In this document: one piece after another, positions 47,946-59,544 of the stretch
Layout of the letters: each line of letters begins with the position of its first letter
How positions within the stretch are numbered: position 1 is the stretch's first letter
From: Paramarasmius palmivorus
Lineage: Eukaryota; Basidiomycota; Agaricomycetes; Agaricales; Marasmiaceae
Length of the DNA: 64,000 bases
Direction: 5' to 3'
Assembly (NCBI GenBank): GCA_037176845.1
Contig: JAYKXP010000004.1
Location: 248,001 to 312,000 of the forward strand
Program-made: the position numbers and the translations under genes
Notes under the pieces: model-generated
Told to the model about the DNA's origin: nothing
Databases searched by the model: none
Seen by the model: only the letters and a program-made list of their open reading frames with translations

Positions 47946-48300
47946 CATCGCTACCAGTTATATGACACGATCTGTAACGACATCATGCATGAATTCACAC
48001 ATTGTCTGCTTCACATCATTCCCAGCTTCCATGACCATCTGCAAATAGAAGTCGCTAGACAGCAGCTACACGTTCGGTTCCAACGTTGAGTTGGATATAT
48101 CCCTGTGCCGGCAGAGGAAAATGAAGCGTCGTAGTTTTTCCCTCATCATGCGTACAATGACTTCTGCGATTGATCTATAAAGTCCAGCAGTCCATGACCA
48201 TTCAATACTGACATTTAATATCAAGACCGCGCCTGAACGTTCAACTTTAAGCGGTCAAGATCGTGATCACAGGTACAAGACACAACTCACCTCGAGCACG
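47946..48300. other. Intergenic region between convergent genes
   Basis: 355 bases between the P450 stop and the stop of the small orphan gene. Contains both 3' UTRs. No gene or repeat is seen. Confidence 0.4.
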
Positions 48301-48715
48301 TTACACAAACACCGTATAATCGTTCCATATGCGGTCAACAACTACTCCTTCCATCGGATCAAAACTCGAGTCGGATATTGAGGTCGAAAGCCCGCTGGAA
48401 AACAAGCGAGAGATATCACAGTGGATATCTCTCCAGGATCTTGCACTATACCAAATACGAAATCAGGAACACATGTTGTATCAATAAAACCGCCGCTCAC
48501 ATTACATTGGCTACCTTGTAGACCCGCGAGCCTGTCTTGACAGCGTAACGATAAACGGAGCCAGAATTCAAGATTAAAGTGGTTGATTCCGAGGGAAGGA
48601 GTAATAAGACTGCGCTCGTGCGACCATAATCCTTGAGAAGCTGAATGGTGACGGGCTCCGCAGTATCGTTGGTGAAGTCGAGGAGTACTTCGTAGTTTTG
48701 CACAAGAGAGGGCAT
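48301..48715 (-). CDS. Small orphan protein, copy A of a paralogous pair
   Basis: Not a recognised family. Two exons: the first ends ...KVANVI with donor GTGAGC (48494-48499), the second starts ARSWRDIHCD and runs to the stop at 48301. The product has 119 residues. Shared with the copy at 52017 (residues 8-23 and 73-90): VLL at residues 10-12, NDT at 16-18, PV at 21-22, a T-x-x-L block, Y-x-Y, and a second-exon start with S-W-[RQ]-[DN]-I-H. Pattern: an N-terminal half of alternating hydrophobic residues (beta-rich) and a helical C-terminal half. No signal peptide or TM helix. The C-terminal tail (DPMEGVVVDRIWNDYTVFV) is not shared. No function can be assigned. Confidence 0.7.
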
Positions 48716-49487
48716 TGTGATGGTGTTTGGTGGGCAACGCGCGAAAGTTCACCCTTCAATGTCGTGGCCAAGGGAAGGCAGAGGCCCTGCAAGTTCCAAT
48801 ATTGGAAGTATGGGAAGGCACCTGGAGTCTGTAAGGCAAAGCTATGACAGAAAGGTTGGTCATTCCTCCGGGTTTCCACCAGCAAACGCGAAACAGTAAA
48901 TTCCGGAAACGAACCTTCTTGAGCTATATAAGTAGGAGTAGCACCAGCTGTTCTCCTAGCCGATAACTTATAAGGGAAACCAGAGCGTGAAGAGAAGGCA
49001 TCCGGTACTTATTGTGTTCGAATATGCAACATGTCGACTGGAGTCCACGAGGACATGCTTGTTATGAGGATGACAGCAGGGGTGCCAGCAGGAAACAATG
49101 AGGCATCTGAGAAATTCCGGAGTCGCTGCTGCTACTTCCGCCTTTGATTCAAGCTCCTGTCAATCAAAATGCCCAAGTCTCGTGCTGGTGCTTCATTGAA
49201 GGTCCTGTCGATTCGTACTATTCATAATGTGGGGAAGGAAGGAAAGATGGGAATTATGGCATGGGGTACCTGAGAAACGTACCGAGGGACTCCGGAGTCA
49301 CTCAAACGTCGTTATTCAATGCCCTGCGAGAACAATAGGCCAGGTTTGGATAAATTCCTTGCGAGAAGTCGCTCAACGGAGAAAGAGAACGATTAAGATA
49401 CTCTCGTGGAAATGATTATTACACCCATGTCCGTGTAGCATATAAATACAGATACTAGAATGTCCCTGGTACTACTGATAGTCCATT
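48716..49487. other. Intergenic region, upstream of the orphan gene
   Basis: 772 bases without a supported gene. On the minus strand it holds a TATA-like ACTTATATAG near 48933-48942, about 220 bp upstream of the orphan start. Short open frames on the plus strand (48717-48899, 49227-49415) have no recognisable content. I looked for a further copy of the small orphan family here and found none. Confidence 0.4.
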
Positions 49488-50735
49488 CTAACCGTAGTAG
49501 TACCCATTGTTCTGTCCTCGAGGCGTCTTTCGTCCAAAGGAGCCTTCAGCTGAAAACAATTCGAGTCAGTGAAATGTTTTTTACACCAGGGAACCGTCGA
49601 CAGACCCGCTTGAACAGCATATAATGCGGCTCAATCAAGCCCCTCGGCATCACAACTTAGACTCACCAGGATGAGCCTGGGCCTGGGGTGGGCGATTTAC
49701 GCCATCTGAGTTACCATAATAATAGGAATCACTGAATTTGGGGGTGGGACCTGGATCCTGAGTGTACGCACCAGCGGGTTGCTGGAATGTACTGCCAGCT
49801 GAGAATTGGCGTTGCGGATACGGCCGAGAATAAGTTGAATCCGAGTGCGACAGTCCATCTCGAGGTTGATGAATCGGTTCGCTCATGACGTCGGACATAC
49901 TGGCAGCGCTTGCTTGTCGGCCGTGACGGTAGGGTGTGTTTTCTAGGTCTGTGGAGGGTCGAGAGTCCCAAGGATCGTTGCGACTGTTCATGGGAGTAGT
50001 CTCGCCATTCAAGGGATTCGTAGACCCATATACCGAGCTGTACTTGATCTGATCGTGTGCCATCTGTTGCTCGGAGCTGTAGGAGGAGAGGACGGTGTAA
50101 AGATACACCTAACAAATGGTTCAGTAAAAGTCGCTCAGGGCTCGAACTCGTCATCTTACATGCATAATTGCAAGTATCACCCATAAACCCCCCATAATTC
50201 CGACGTCGACCCATGGAAAGATATTGCAAATCGCCTCGCCTTGCGACTTTTGGTCGTCATCTGGGTAGAAATCGTTGATACAGTTTGACTTTGCAGTTGA
50301 ATGACGAGCTGCTGAGATGCCAATCCAAGTACCAGCGACCGCGAATGCCGCCAGAAGTGCGATGACATGAAGACTCAAGTATCGGCGGAAAAGGACGGAT
50401 TTATCCTAAAGTCAAGTTAATTGGTGGACTACCAGGAAGTTTCAGCTGTGCCTCACCTTCGCCACCCCGATAAAACCGAGAATCTGAATTCCTGCTGCAA
50501 CCAGGCAGATGATACCCAACACCCAGGAAGCGAAAGAAGGTGTCGCGGCGCCGACAACTGATTAAAAATTGAGATCATCTCTTCGCAGCTTAGACGGGGA
50601 GAAAGACGCACTCGATGGGGTAGCCACTGAAAGAACGCCAACCAGAATTCCAGCTACAAGCTGCTCGACAAGTGTGGCATAAACGCCAGCGTTGACGATT
50701 GGAATCGCACAGCAGCAATACTCTCTTGGTTTCAT
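49488..50735 (-). CDS. Four-pass membrane protein with a Ser/Tyr-rich tail, unknown function
   Basis: Start MKPREYCCCAIPIVNAGVYA at 50735. It has four hydrophobic helices: LVEQLVAGILVGVLSVATP, WVLGIICLVAAGIQILGFIG, LHVIALLAAFAVAGTWIGIS and VGIMGGLWVILAIMHVYLYT. Between the third and fourth is an outer loop with two cysteines (SNCINDFYPDDDQKSQGEAI), recalling tetraspan or SUR7/MARVEL-type topology, though I cannot name the family. The ~150-residue cytoplasmic tail is rich in Ser, Pro, Gln and Tyr (STDLENTPYRHGR, YYYGNSDGVNRP) and ends NNGYYYG. The CCC near the N-terminus could be palmitoylated. Introns lie near 50109-50158, 50406-50456, 50562-50610 and 49549-49666. Confidence 0.75.
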
Positions 50736-51004
50736 TGTTAAAAAAGGATCTGAAAGACAGAATCAACGATTAGGTCCATAATTGGGTCCATAGAGGCTTG
50801 AAATACCAGATAAATGAGATGGTGAAAAGAAAGAGAAAAGGAGACGATGGTGGGGGAAAACAAAGAGAGGAACTGCCAGCGACTGCGGGCAGAATTGCAC
50901 AGCAATTTCGTAGCCTAAGCTCCAGCGTCCCGTAAGCGAGTGACGTGACATGACGACCCCAGATACAAAGTCACACCCCTCGCCGCCTCTTGCCTTTCTC
51001 CACC

Positions 51005-51723
51005 ATGCTCCGACGTTCTCTTATTGGCTTCCTCTGCCTCTTCACGCTCGCAAATGCTGCCCAAGTGCCTTTGAAATCCGCTGGGGAGGCGCATACACTT
51101 GACAGTTGGTCGTATGAGGATTGCGGTGCGTGTCTACAGCCTTCCCGATGTACCACTTGGTCATTTTAGTATCAATAACAGGTCAACCCACCGACGCCAT
51201 CCAAATTGAATCCATTTCAGTATCTCCTGACCCCCCTCAACCTGGAAAGGACCTCTCTGTTACTGTCAAGGCTAAGGCCATAGAAAGAATTGAGGTTTGG
51301 ACCTACGGGATCATATCAAATGTCGATAAACAATGACTCTTTTGCAGAAGGGTGCCTATGCACAGGTTACTGTAAAGCTAGGTCTCATCAAGCTACTCTC
51401 AAAGGAGTTTGACGTTTGCGATGAAGCGTACGCTGTGCCACTGCTCGCCCCAACATTGACTCACCGTTATCTGTAGACGTAATGCTGAGGCTGAGGTCCA
51501 ATGCCCCGTGGAAGAAGGATCGTACGAAGTCACCCAAACAGTTGCCCTTCCAAAGGAAATTCCCAAAGGTAACCAGATCGTCTTGCCCTGTGTACCCAAA
51601 ACTGACTGCCGTTCAGCGAAATTCAAGGTGGAAGTGCGGGGGTACACCAAAGACGACGACGACATGGTTTGCTTAAACTTGGTTGTCGATTTCATGAAGA
51701 AGTTCCCTGGTCTGAGCTGGTGA
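51005..51723 (+). CDS. NPC2: ML-domain lipid-binding protein (NPC2-like phosphatidylglycerol/phosphatidylinositol transfer protein)
   Basis: A small secreted or vacuolar beta-sandwich protein that binds sterols or phospholipids. The N-terminus MLRRSLIGFLCLFTLANAAQ is a signal peptide. The ML domain starts SYEDCGQPTDAIQIESISVS, followed by PDPPQPGKDLSVTVKAKA, AYAQVTVKLGLIKLLSKEFD, NAEAEVQCPVEEGSYEVTQT and DMVCLNLVVDFMK. Four to six cysteines are positioned for disulfides (CG..., VCDEA, VQCP, PCVP, DCRS, MVCL). About 185 residues in four exons. Compared with typical fungal NPC2, the segment KTDCRSAKFKVEVRGYTKDD has an extra Cys. It is divergent from the four-pass membrane protein, with 270 bp between the starts. 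Confidence 0.9.
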
Positions 51724-52016
51724 TGCCGCGCTTCTGATTGGCATATTATCAATACCTTTATTACACCTTGGGATAATGCCTTTTTTACGAATTCTATGTG
51801 AACTGTCCTTACCAGGAATTGCCTTTTCAACTATTCGGGTCGTTGCATCATCAGCATCCTGCATTCTCACCATTCTTGGACTTTTGTCCCTTTCCCCGTG
51901 GTACAAATGGAGCTATGGTCTAGTGTTGAGACAATTGGACGCCGCTCTTTCTGGAGGACAATGAGATGTGTACGGAATACTTATGAACAGCGTGCTCTTC
52001 CTATGGTGCAGACACC

Positions 52017-52350
52017 ATGCCCACAAACACCACGGCCCACGAAGTTCTACTCGAGATCGTGAACGACACGGATGCGCCTGTGTGGCTCTCCAAAGGAAAC
52101 GTCACTACAACCCTTGATAGAAACGAATGTCTCGCAATGGTACTCACGGCAGGGACCACATACCACTATACAATCGGACAGCATGCCCAAAGAACGCAGA
52201 TCATGTACGTATTTTGACGTAGCCAGCCGAACAATACTCATTCGAAACAGGATCAAGTCATGGCAGAATATCCACGAAAAGGCATCGAGATTTCTCAACG
52301 ATGAGCTGACACGAGCATCGCCGAATTGCAGATCTGCGGAAGAAAGATAA
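52017..52350 (+). CDS. Small orphan protein, copy B of a paralogous pair
   Basis: Not a recognised family. Two exons joined by one intron (GTACGT ... GAAACAG, 52201-52250); product 95 residues. The N-terminal half reads HEVLLEIVNDTDAPVWL, then a T-rich strand (NVTTTLDRNECLAMVLTAGT) and YHYTIGQHA; the second exon continues IKSWQNIHEKASRFLND. It aligns over its whole core with copy A at 48301-48715: same position of VLL, NDT and PV, the same intron location just before [IA]-x-S-W-x-x-I-H. Copies A and B point outward from a 3.3-kb segment holding two other genes, as expected for an inverted duplication. The C-terminus (SPNCRSAEER) differs. Function unknown. Confidence 0.7.
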
Positions 52351-52489
52351 CGGCGGATCGAGAAAAGTATGCGTCTCCGTTTTAAACTAGCCATTGCAGA
52401 ACTCGAGCTAAGGTTTACAGTGATCCATTACTTCGACCTAGAAGCTTGTTCCTTGGCTGTATTACTGCAATCGGCGGTCAGTACACAGT

Positions 52490-54708
52490 TTAAATCCACC
52501 GAGCGTAAACTGACATGAAAATGCCCCAGACCTCAGTCTGGTTTTTGTAGTAGGTGAACTCTGTTGTGACGGTCAGTCTATGGCAGTGGAGAAGGTGTGG
52601 AGATACTGACGGTCATTGGGAGAAGCCCCGTCAATGATGGCGTCGGCGTACTTGATGGGTCGATTTCCGCCGTTCTCTGTCAAACCTAGCATACCAAACT
52701 GCCACGGCATGATCCTTCGAATATGTGAGCCTAAGCGTAGTGTTGAGAAGTATAGGAAGTTTACCCTCTACAACGGATTTCAGTGCTCAGCTCCGCAAGA
52801 AATTAGGGACCACTTACGCATGCTTGGTCTCAAGGGCACGCCCGACCCAAGAGGGATAGATTTCGGTCTTGTTACCTGCATCGGTGTCAACGCAAGTCTA
52901 CGTCAAACCTATTATACAAGCACGCACTATAGCCCATCATTCCAAATTCTTCCAGGATCAAAGGTTTCTTGGCCTTTTTAGCGGCTGGAACTGCGTGAGT
53001 GACTGAGGTTTGCGTTGACATTAGAATGTCTACCTTTTGCGTGGTAATCAATCCAATCAAGGCCCCAATCTTTCATAGAGAAGTTTGAGCCCGGGAAATC
53101 CTTGTAAGATGGTCAAGAGTTGCATCCGTCTCTATTTTTAGGACTCACAACACTGGAGTACCTGCGAGCGAACGAATCAATAACAGGGCTTCAGAGTGCG
53201 GAGTCAGATGTCCTACCAATATTGCGGATACATGTGCTGAGTTACACGGTTCAAGAGTTAGGAATTATGCTGAATGGGCCAGAAAAATTCTTACATAGGT
53301 ACCAAAGTCAATGTTTTCCAAAGCCAAGTCAGTATCGAAGTCCTCGCCAGCTAGGTAGCGTGAGCGAAGAGGAAAGCACGCAGTACCAGAATTGAGTACC
53401 TTGACCATTGAAATTGTAATCCGATGCCCATTTCCTATAAATGTTTACGTTAACCAGTCGACACCAGGATAGGGTGGCACATACGGATCTTTCCAGTAGA
53501 AGTGGCCTTCTCCACCGGTTGTGATCTAGGAAATGTTCAAGACGACAAAAACATAAATCCATATCGGAGTGACGTACCATATGGAATGGGTCCCTAGACA
53601 CGTATTGGTAAACCTGAACAGAGATGTTAAATCCCAAGACTCACAGATCACGGATGAAATCCGACTGTTCCTTATACCATTCGGTGAGTGTACCTGATCC
53701 TGCAACACAGTTTGGTCCACCCGGAGTGTCACCCTTGCACCTAGCTTCGTTTGCGAGCTCCCAGGCGAAGATAGTGGGGGAATCCTTGTAGCGCTCGACT
53801 AGGGTTTTGACGTAGCGTTCTGAGCAGCGTATTAGTACCAAGCTAACGCCAGAGCTAATCGAAATGCGTACGGTATGATTCGCGTATCCTGGGATCGGTG
53901 AAGAAAGTATCATGGGTGGCTCCTGCGCCGGCAATCCAGCTGGTGAACAAGTCCATTCCCTGTATTGATTTGTGTGAACTTCGCGGTGTCATCAAGAGTC
54001 AAAGCATCATACACCGTAGGCAGACCTTTCGAAATATCAGGGTGACGAAGAACGGATGATAAGGTAAATGCACCGACCAGTTGTTAGTGAAAGTCAAAAT
54101 GACTTTGATACCGTGGGCCCCTGCTTGCTCAATCACATAGTCAAGGCGTTGCAAACCTTGAGGTCCGTCGTTGAGGATCCACTCGGTGCTGTTCCATACC
54201 TGCTAATGTAAGTCTTGTGGATCATCGTCGAAAAACAATACGAACTTGGTAGTAGGTGAGGTTGGATTGGAGTGCTCCTTCAAGTTCTGTGGCATTGATT
54301 GCATTCCAGCCCTACATTGGCCTCAGTTGACGGCTGCCGCAAAAGATAATGCCTCAACTGACCCATGTTCTGAGAACTTTGATTCCAGCATCTTTCATTT
54401 CCTTGAAGGTACTTCTCACATCTTCTTTCGAGGTCAACAACGGCAACCACTATGCTAATGGTTGAGATACATTGTGAGGGTTTAGAAAGCTTTCATACAT
54501 AGGAGTTAGCTCCAACAAAGGACTGTTTCACGAAGTCAGCTATGGCCAATGCTGCAAAAAAAAAAAGACATACGAATTTTTTGCCGTCAACTTCGAATCT
54601 ATCGCCATGGGTAGTCGCAAAGCCCTTTGGTGGTTTAACTTTGCCTGACACCGCGATCTGAGAAAGACCGAGTAGGAGCAGAGCGCCTCGCAAAAGAGAG
54701 CGGAGCAT
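52490..54708 (-). CDS. Secreted mannan endo-1,4-beta-mannosidase, GH5 subfamily 7
   Basis: Retaining endo-mannanase acting on plant mannan outside the cell. Signal peptide [22 protein letters not shown], then [85 protein letters not shown] and [20 protein letters not shown], where the Glu of NEAR is the general acid/base. Later: [28 protein letters not shown], and the nucleophile Glu in [12 protein letters not shown]. It ends with [49 protein letters not shown] and YKNQTEVWG. No CBM1 module. About 450 residues and more than a dozen introns. All catalytic residues are intact. The exact last codons (VYARWI) are uncertain. Confidence 0.9.
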
Positions 54709-54740
54709 CGTGAACGGTGGTATCGTGTCCTGGTGTTAAG

Positions 54741-55025
54741 TCATTTAAGGGTGTTCGGATTAACATCGGGCTTGGAAACTTCGGCCTCTGTGATCATATG
54801 CTCAAGGTTTTGCATGGTAGCCACTCCCGGTGTCACTAGAAATATCTGAATTCGATATCGCGGCGGTCGCCTTCTGATTACTGTACGAAGGGTCATGGAA
54901 GAAACCCGTCTAATTCGATTCTGCAGGTCAGAAGGTGTTGATACTGGAATAAGACGTATTACTTGCCAGTTTCGCGCCCCGTACGCGGTCACACAATCAG
55001 GAACGTTTGAACACGGTACTTTCAT
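54741..55025 (-). CDS. Questionable small open frame upstream of the mannanase
   Basis: A 94-codon frame from ATG 55025 (MKVPCSNVPDCVTAY ... PDVNPNTLK) lying wholly between two divergent genes. The composition is protein-like, but I recognise nothing, and it would sit within the mannanase promoter. An antisense or chance frame is as likely. Confidence 0.2.
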   Translation of the reverse strand: MKVPCSNVPDCVTAYGARNWQVIRLIPVSTPSDLQNRIRRVSSMTLRTVIRRRPPRYRIQIFLVTPGVATMQNLEHMITEAEVSKPDVNPNTLK

Positions 55026-55120
55026 GATGACAGTCGGAAGGAGACTTGAAGAAGGCCGGACCGCCAAAATGCCGGCGCTTATACGACCCTTCCTTCTCTA
55101 AATTTTACCTCGACAAGACA

Positions 55121-57972
55121 ATGCCAAAAAGTGCAAAGAAACGCAAGGACAAGGCTGCGGATTTTGCGGTAAGCCTTAGCTGTATGCTCCGGAGTTTCTC
55201 TTCTCATTATGATGAAGCACAGAAAGCCAAGTTGAAACTTGGAAAAGGGAAACAGACACCGAGCAATGTTATTGATACATCCTTCAAGGCGCGATGTGAG
55301 TCTGGCTGCCTTCGGTGCTGTTCCCATTAACGGGGAACTATTCAGCTATCGCTTTACCGAGTCAAAGTATCGCTGTTGAAAAGGGCGAGAACGTACCAAC
55401 CACCAAAAGGCAACAGACATTCGAGGATTTGATCTCACATTTAAAACACCATAATGCCGGAACTCGTCGAGGTGCGCAATCCATCGTGCAATGCTTTTGG
55501 CTACTTAATGCTTCGTAGATGCTGTATTCGGTCTTCGTGAGTTGCTGGAGGAAAACACAGAAATGATGGAAGGTGTCCTTCCTTCGTTAATGAGTGCAAT
55601 TGTCCGTTTAATTGGCGACGAGGTGAGGCTCAAGTACGTTCCTGTTGAAAATATCTATTTAGATCTAATCTTTCAGGACTCCAATGTAAGAAAGGCACTA
55701 CTGTCGTTCCTATCATGGTTACTGCCTCGGATACCACCGGTCAGCCTCATTCCCAGTATGCCATCCTTCGACAACTAAAAGCACTTCAGGACGACATTGT
55801 ACCTCATTCATCACACCTTCTGCTGTATACCACATCGGCTCAAACTCATATCTTTCCCGAAATTCGAGTTGATGCTGTCCGTTTCCTCAATTTATTCCTC
55901 GAACACATTCCAGAGGTGGTGGTGTCCGGTTGGGATTCCTACACCAACAGCCACGGAAGCCGCATCTTGGCTGGATATCTGGGCATACTGAATGCTGGGA
56001 CGATTTACAATGATATTGACAGTGAGTCTTGTCGCCTATCGTTCGCTGCTCCATGAAGCTCAGTTTTTCGTAGCACCAGCAGCTACTTCCACAGCTAGTG
56101 TCATGCTCACGCCTCAGGTAAGTACTATCCATGAAAGCCACACTTTGGGTTATTCACGCAGAATCCAAGTCCAAACTTGTTATCCTACAATCGCTTGCTC
56201 GCTTTCTTAGTATTGCTATGCAGCGTGCTCCGTCAGAAGAAGGCCAAAACTTTCACTTCCTCGCCTCCTCTTTCACAGATTCCGACGCTTACCTCGCATT
56301 CGAGAGCACACTAGAGGCTGGTTGTTCAACTCGGATGTGGAAGCCTTTAGTCGGAGAACACGAATCGTTCATCGGCAACTATGCGTTAAGTAGTTCGCCA
56401 ACGTTGAATTCGTGGACCCTTGATGACCTGGCAGAGATAATCTCTACATCTGAAAGCTCAGATGCAGTGTTAATTTCCTTAGTATCGGTTCGTTTTCCCG
56501 GCCATACCAGAATACAAGTCTCTAAAGTCTTTCGACAGAAACTAGCCACTGCATTGCATCCTACCCTAACCTCAACCTTTCTGGATTTCTCTCCAACTGT
56601 GTTCTCCCCTAGCAATCCTCCCCCAGAGACAGATCTCAATCTCATTCAAGCGGTTGTGGAGATATCACGTGCATTGTATGTCGGGCTGCTGTCTTCCTCC
56701 GTAGTAAGTCTTTTTTGTTCAACGTCTAATCTCGAATTCACGGCTTCCAGGTGCCACAGAGTTGCGTAGATGAACTAAGTGCAATATTGAATTATATGGC
56801 ACCTTTCTTTCCGTTCACGGCTTCTGGTCGCCGCGACATTAAAGTGAGGATAGTTCGCCGTTGGCTAGGGTTCTACTAACGCCCACACAGGTGGAGCGAA
56901 CACTTCAAGAATTGAATCTCCATTATTGCGACATGGTGTCCCACCTGGTATCGGCCATGCAAGCTAAAGCTGATGCGTCGACCAAAAAGGCGAAAGGCAC
57001 TCGAGCCACCTTGTCGAAGAACCTGGATGACCAAATGACGCGAGTTCGCGACTATGTGTTGCAGGTGCTCGGTGGCACTCAGACCAACACTACGTCTCTT
57101 ACAAGCACCGCCTACGCATCCCTACTTCCAACAATCTGGTCATTCATCAATGTCGCCCACACAAACAACGAGAAGACCACGGTTTTCCAGATGACCCTGG
57201 AGCATGCTACCAGACTGACATCAAAATCCGCAATGAAAAGGTGCTCGAGTGACTTCATTGCTCGCCTCATATTGGTACGTCCCCACCGCAATCGAGCAGC
57301 CCTTTCCCCACTCGCTCACAAATACATCCGATTGGGAAGCTTGAATCCGAGCCTCACTATCACGGCACCTTCAAAATCCCACGCCGGCCAGCGGAGGATC
57401 GGCTCGTCGAAGAATGGATCACTCATCTCCCCAAAGTCCTCTGGGAGATGGGACCAAACAACATTCCCGCATCCGAGGTCCGTTGTCCAAACAAAGACTC
57501 GTCTCTTCTGCCAACTCAACAGCATTTTCCTCTCTCCCACTCCCAAAGGGCATTCTTCTATTCCTGATACGTTCCCTACAACGCCGAGTATCGCAAGTTA
57601 TTGTCACACGTGTAAGTTTCTCTGGAACATTTGCCGAAAATGAATCATGCTTGGCTAACAGCATACATGCCTTTTTCCATCCAGACCCTAACGGCACTTC
57701 GGACGAGACTCGTGCCTTTCTTCATTTTCAGCCATGCTGAACGGGGGCAGGTATTAGGGCCCTATACCAAACTTCCGCCCTTCTCGCCGAACAACGGTGG
57801 AACCTGTATACGCCGCTTGGTCCTGAGTATGGTCGCCACACTTCTTGCTGCGTGCAAATCGGACTCTTCCTCACCGTCTGATTCCGATTTGGTGAATGCA
57901 GTCTCGACAGCCACCTCACAAAACCCGTCAGAACAAGAGTATTGGCAAAAGCTATCATTGTCCGTCCTCTAA
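55121..57972 (+). CDS. IPI1: Pre-rRNA processing protein Ipi1 (Rix1 complex)
   Basis: Part of the Rix1-Ipi1-Ipi3 complex needed for ITS2 processing and remodelling of pre-60S particles with Rea1. Basic N-terminus MPKSAKKRKDKAADFAKAKL, then KLGKGKQTPSNVIDTSFKAR, SIALPSQSIAVEKGENVPTT and TFEDLISHLKHHNAGTRRDA, a strongly conserved Ipi1 block, followed by HEAT-like repeats (FGLRELLEENTEMMEGVLPS, DSNVRKALLSFLSWLLPRIP). The C-terminal half is a longer, less conserved alpha-helical region ending KLSLSVL. About 800 residues, longer than yeast Ipi1 (334) and closer to animal TEX10. The introns are small. The start lies 412 bp from the divergent mannanase start. Confidence 0.9.
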
Positions 57973-58325
57973 ATGCTAAATTGCCTATGTACGATGCTGC
58001 TGTAATATGTACGTGCCGTATGAAATATGTGGAATGCCAAAGAAAGAAGACGCGTCTGGCGCGACATATAGGGGAGAACCCCTTGCGCAAGCGTATTCGA
58101 TACGTGTTCAAGGGGACGAAAGCATAGTATGGAGAGAGCGGTTTCGCTAGCTGCTTTGACCCTCTGCCTCGCAAAGGGCCGGAGCAGAACACCTCTGGGG
58201 TGCAGAAAGCGCCCAGAAATAAGCATAACAATAAAAAGCAGATTAAACCGATAAACCAAATAATCCCGATAGCGATGAGCGATGAAGGGGGTGGATTAGA
58301 GTGCCGTAGACTTATGTCGACGGGC
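57973..58325. other. Intergenic region between convergent genes
   Basis: 353 bases between IPI1 and the double-psi barrel gene. A 167-codon antisense frame overlaps here but has no support. Only 3' UTRs are expected. Confidence 0.4.
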
Positions 58326-59544
58326 TTAGATCCAGACCCAGGTCACTGAGGAGTGGTGAATACGTCAGTGTCAAGATTTTCGGCTAGAAAAAAAAAGTTA
58401 CTCACTTCCTTGCAGGCGACCATCGCCGAGAGGAGCGAGTTGCTGGAAGGCACTAGAAGACGAGTTAGACGCATAGTAGCAGAGCGAACTGGTAATCACT
58501 CACGTAGGGGTCATGTCGAGGTCGGTGAGAGCACAGCCAACACATCTGTCCTGAATTTCGAGGTCTACACTCTTGCCTTGGTCTATGGGGGCAGTGTGAG
58601 AAGCGGCGGAAAAAGTAGATCAAGTAATCAATCGACTTACAGGTTGCTCGAACTTTCTTTCCACAGATGGGGTTGAGGTTGGGGTTACCATTTGCACCAC
58701 TACAAATTATGGTTGAGAAAGATTGGGCAAGAACTTTCAAAGACCAACTTACGGGAAGACATCGAACAAGAGCATGGAGACGGCGACAATAGCATCTGAA
58801 TCAGACTTTGTTGTCCCACAAGCGGTTAAACCGGTGTTGTAGAACGTGGCTAGAAGAAGACACGAGTTAAAATTAGACCCATCGCGCCATGTTTGAAATG
58901 GAACACGAACCTTCGCCAGTCTGGGTGCCAGACAAGAAGGAAAGGCCTGAGTTGTTGCCGCTATTGCCACTGTCATTGTTGTTGCTGTTGTTGTTTCCAT
59001 TGTTGTTGTTGTCGTTGCCCTGGGTTGGCTGAGACTGTTCTTGGGAGGTAGTTGTGGGTTGTTGCGTAGGCTGCTGCTGCTCCTGGGTGGAGGAAGTGGT
59101 AGTAGGGGGTGGAGGAGCTTGCTCAGTTGTCGATGTTGGTTCGGCCTGAGTGCTCGAGGTGGTTGTAGGAGGTGGGGGAGCTTGCTCAGTTGTTGAAGTT
59201 GGTTGAACTTCAACCTGAGTGCTTGATGTTGTAGGTGCAGCAGCAGAAGAAGAGCTTGCGAGGTCGGCTTGCACTAGCGAAGAGGTAACGGGTCTGTTCC
59301 TGCATCGCTTTCGTAACGAACGCTTGGAAGGTGGTGCGACACCAGAAACATTCCTACTAAGAACAAAAGAAATATGTTAGAGAAAAACAAAAAAAAATTC
59401 TTTGTTTGTGACATACGCGACGGGAGCACGAGCAGCATGAGCAATAGCACGATGATGGTGAGTGCTACGGACGTGGTGAGGCGTCGCGAGGGCGTTCACG
59501 CAAGAGAAGGCGGCGAGAAGGATAACGAGGGACTTTGAGAACAT
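58326..59544 (-). CDS. Secreted double-psi beta-barrel (RlpA/barwin/expansin-like) protein
   Basis: Signal peptide MFSKSLVILLAAFSCVNALA at 59544, then a His/Arg-rich segment (STHHHRAIAHAARA) and a dibasic stretch (SKRSLRKRCRNR). A Thr/Ser/Pro-rich linker holds about three imperfect repeats built on TTSSTQ ... PTSTTEQAPPPP (59060-59230), followed by a Gln/Asn-rich part. The C-terminal barrel is GEATFYNTGLTACGTTKSDS, DAIVAVSMLLFDVFPGANGN, NPICGKKVRATYQGKSVDLE, QDRCVGCALTDLDMTPTAFQ and QLAPLGDGRLQG, ending TWVWI. The expansin-type Asp in DRCVGC and the cysteines are present. About 320 residues. It may bind cell-wall polysaccharide; the usual homologues lack shown catalysis. Confidence 0.88.

Noticed and set aside
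48301..48480. Readthrough of the orphan gene in the frame ending RWKE
   Set aside because: The GTGAGC donor with the TATAG acceptor instead restores the SWRDIH block shared with the copy at 52 kb.
57728..58231. 167-codon minus-strand frame
   Set aside because: Overlaps the last exon of IPI1 on the other strand and has no recognisable domain.
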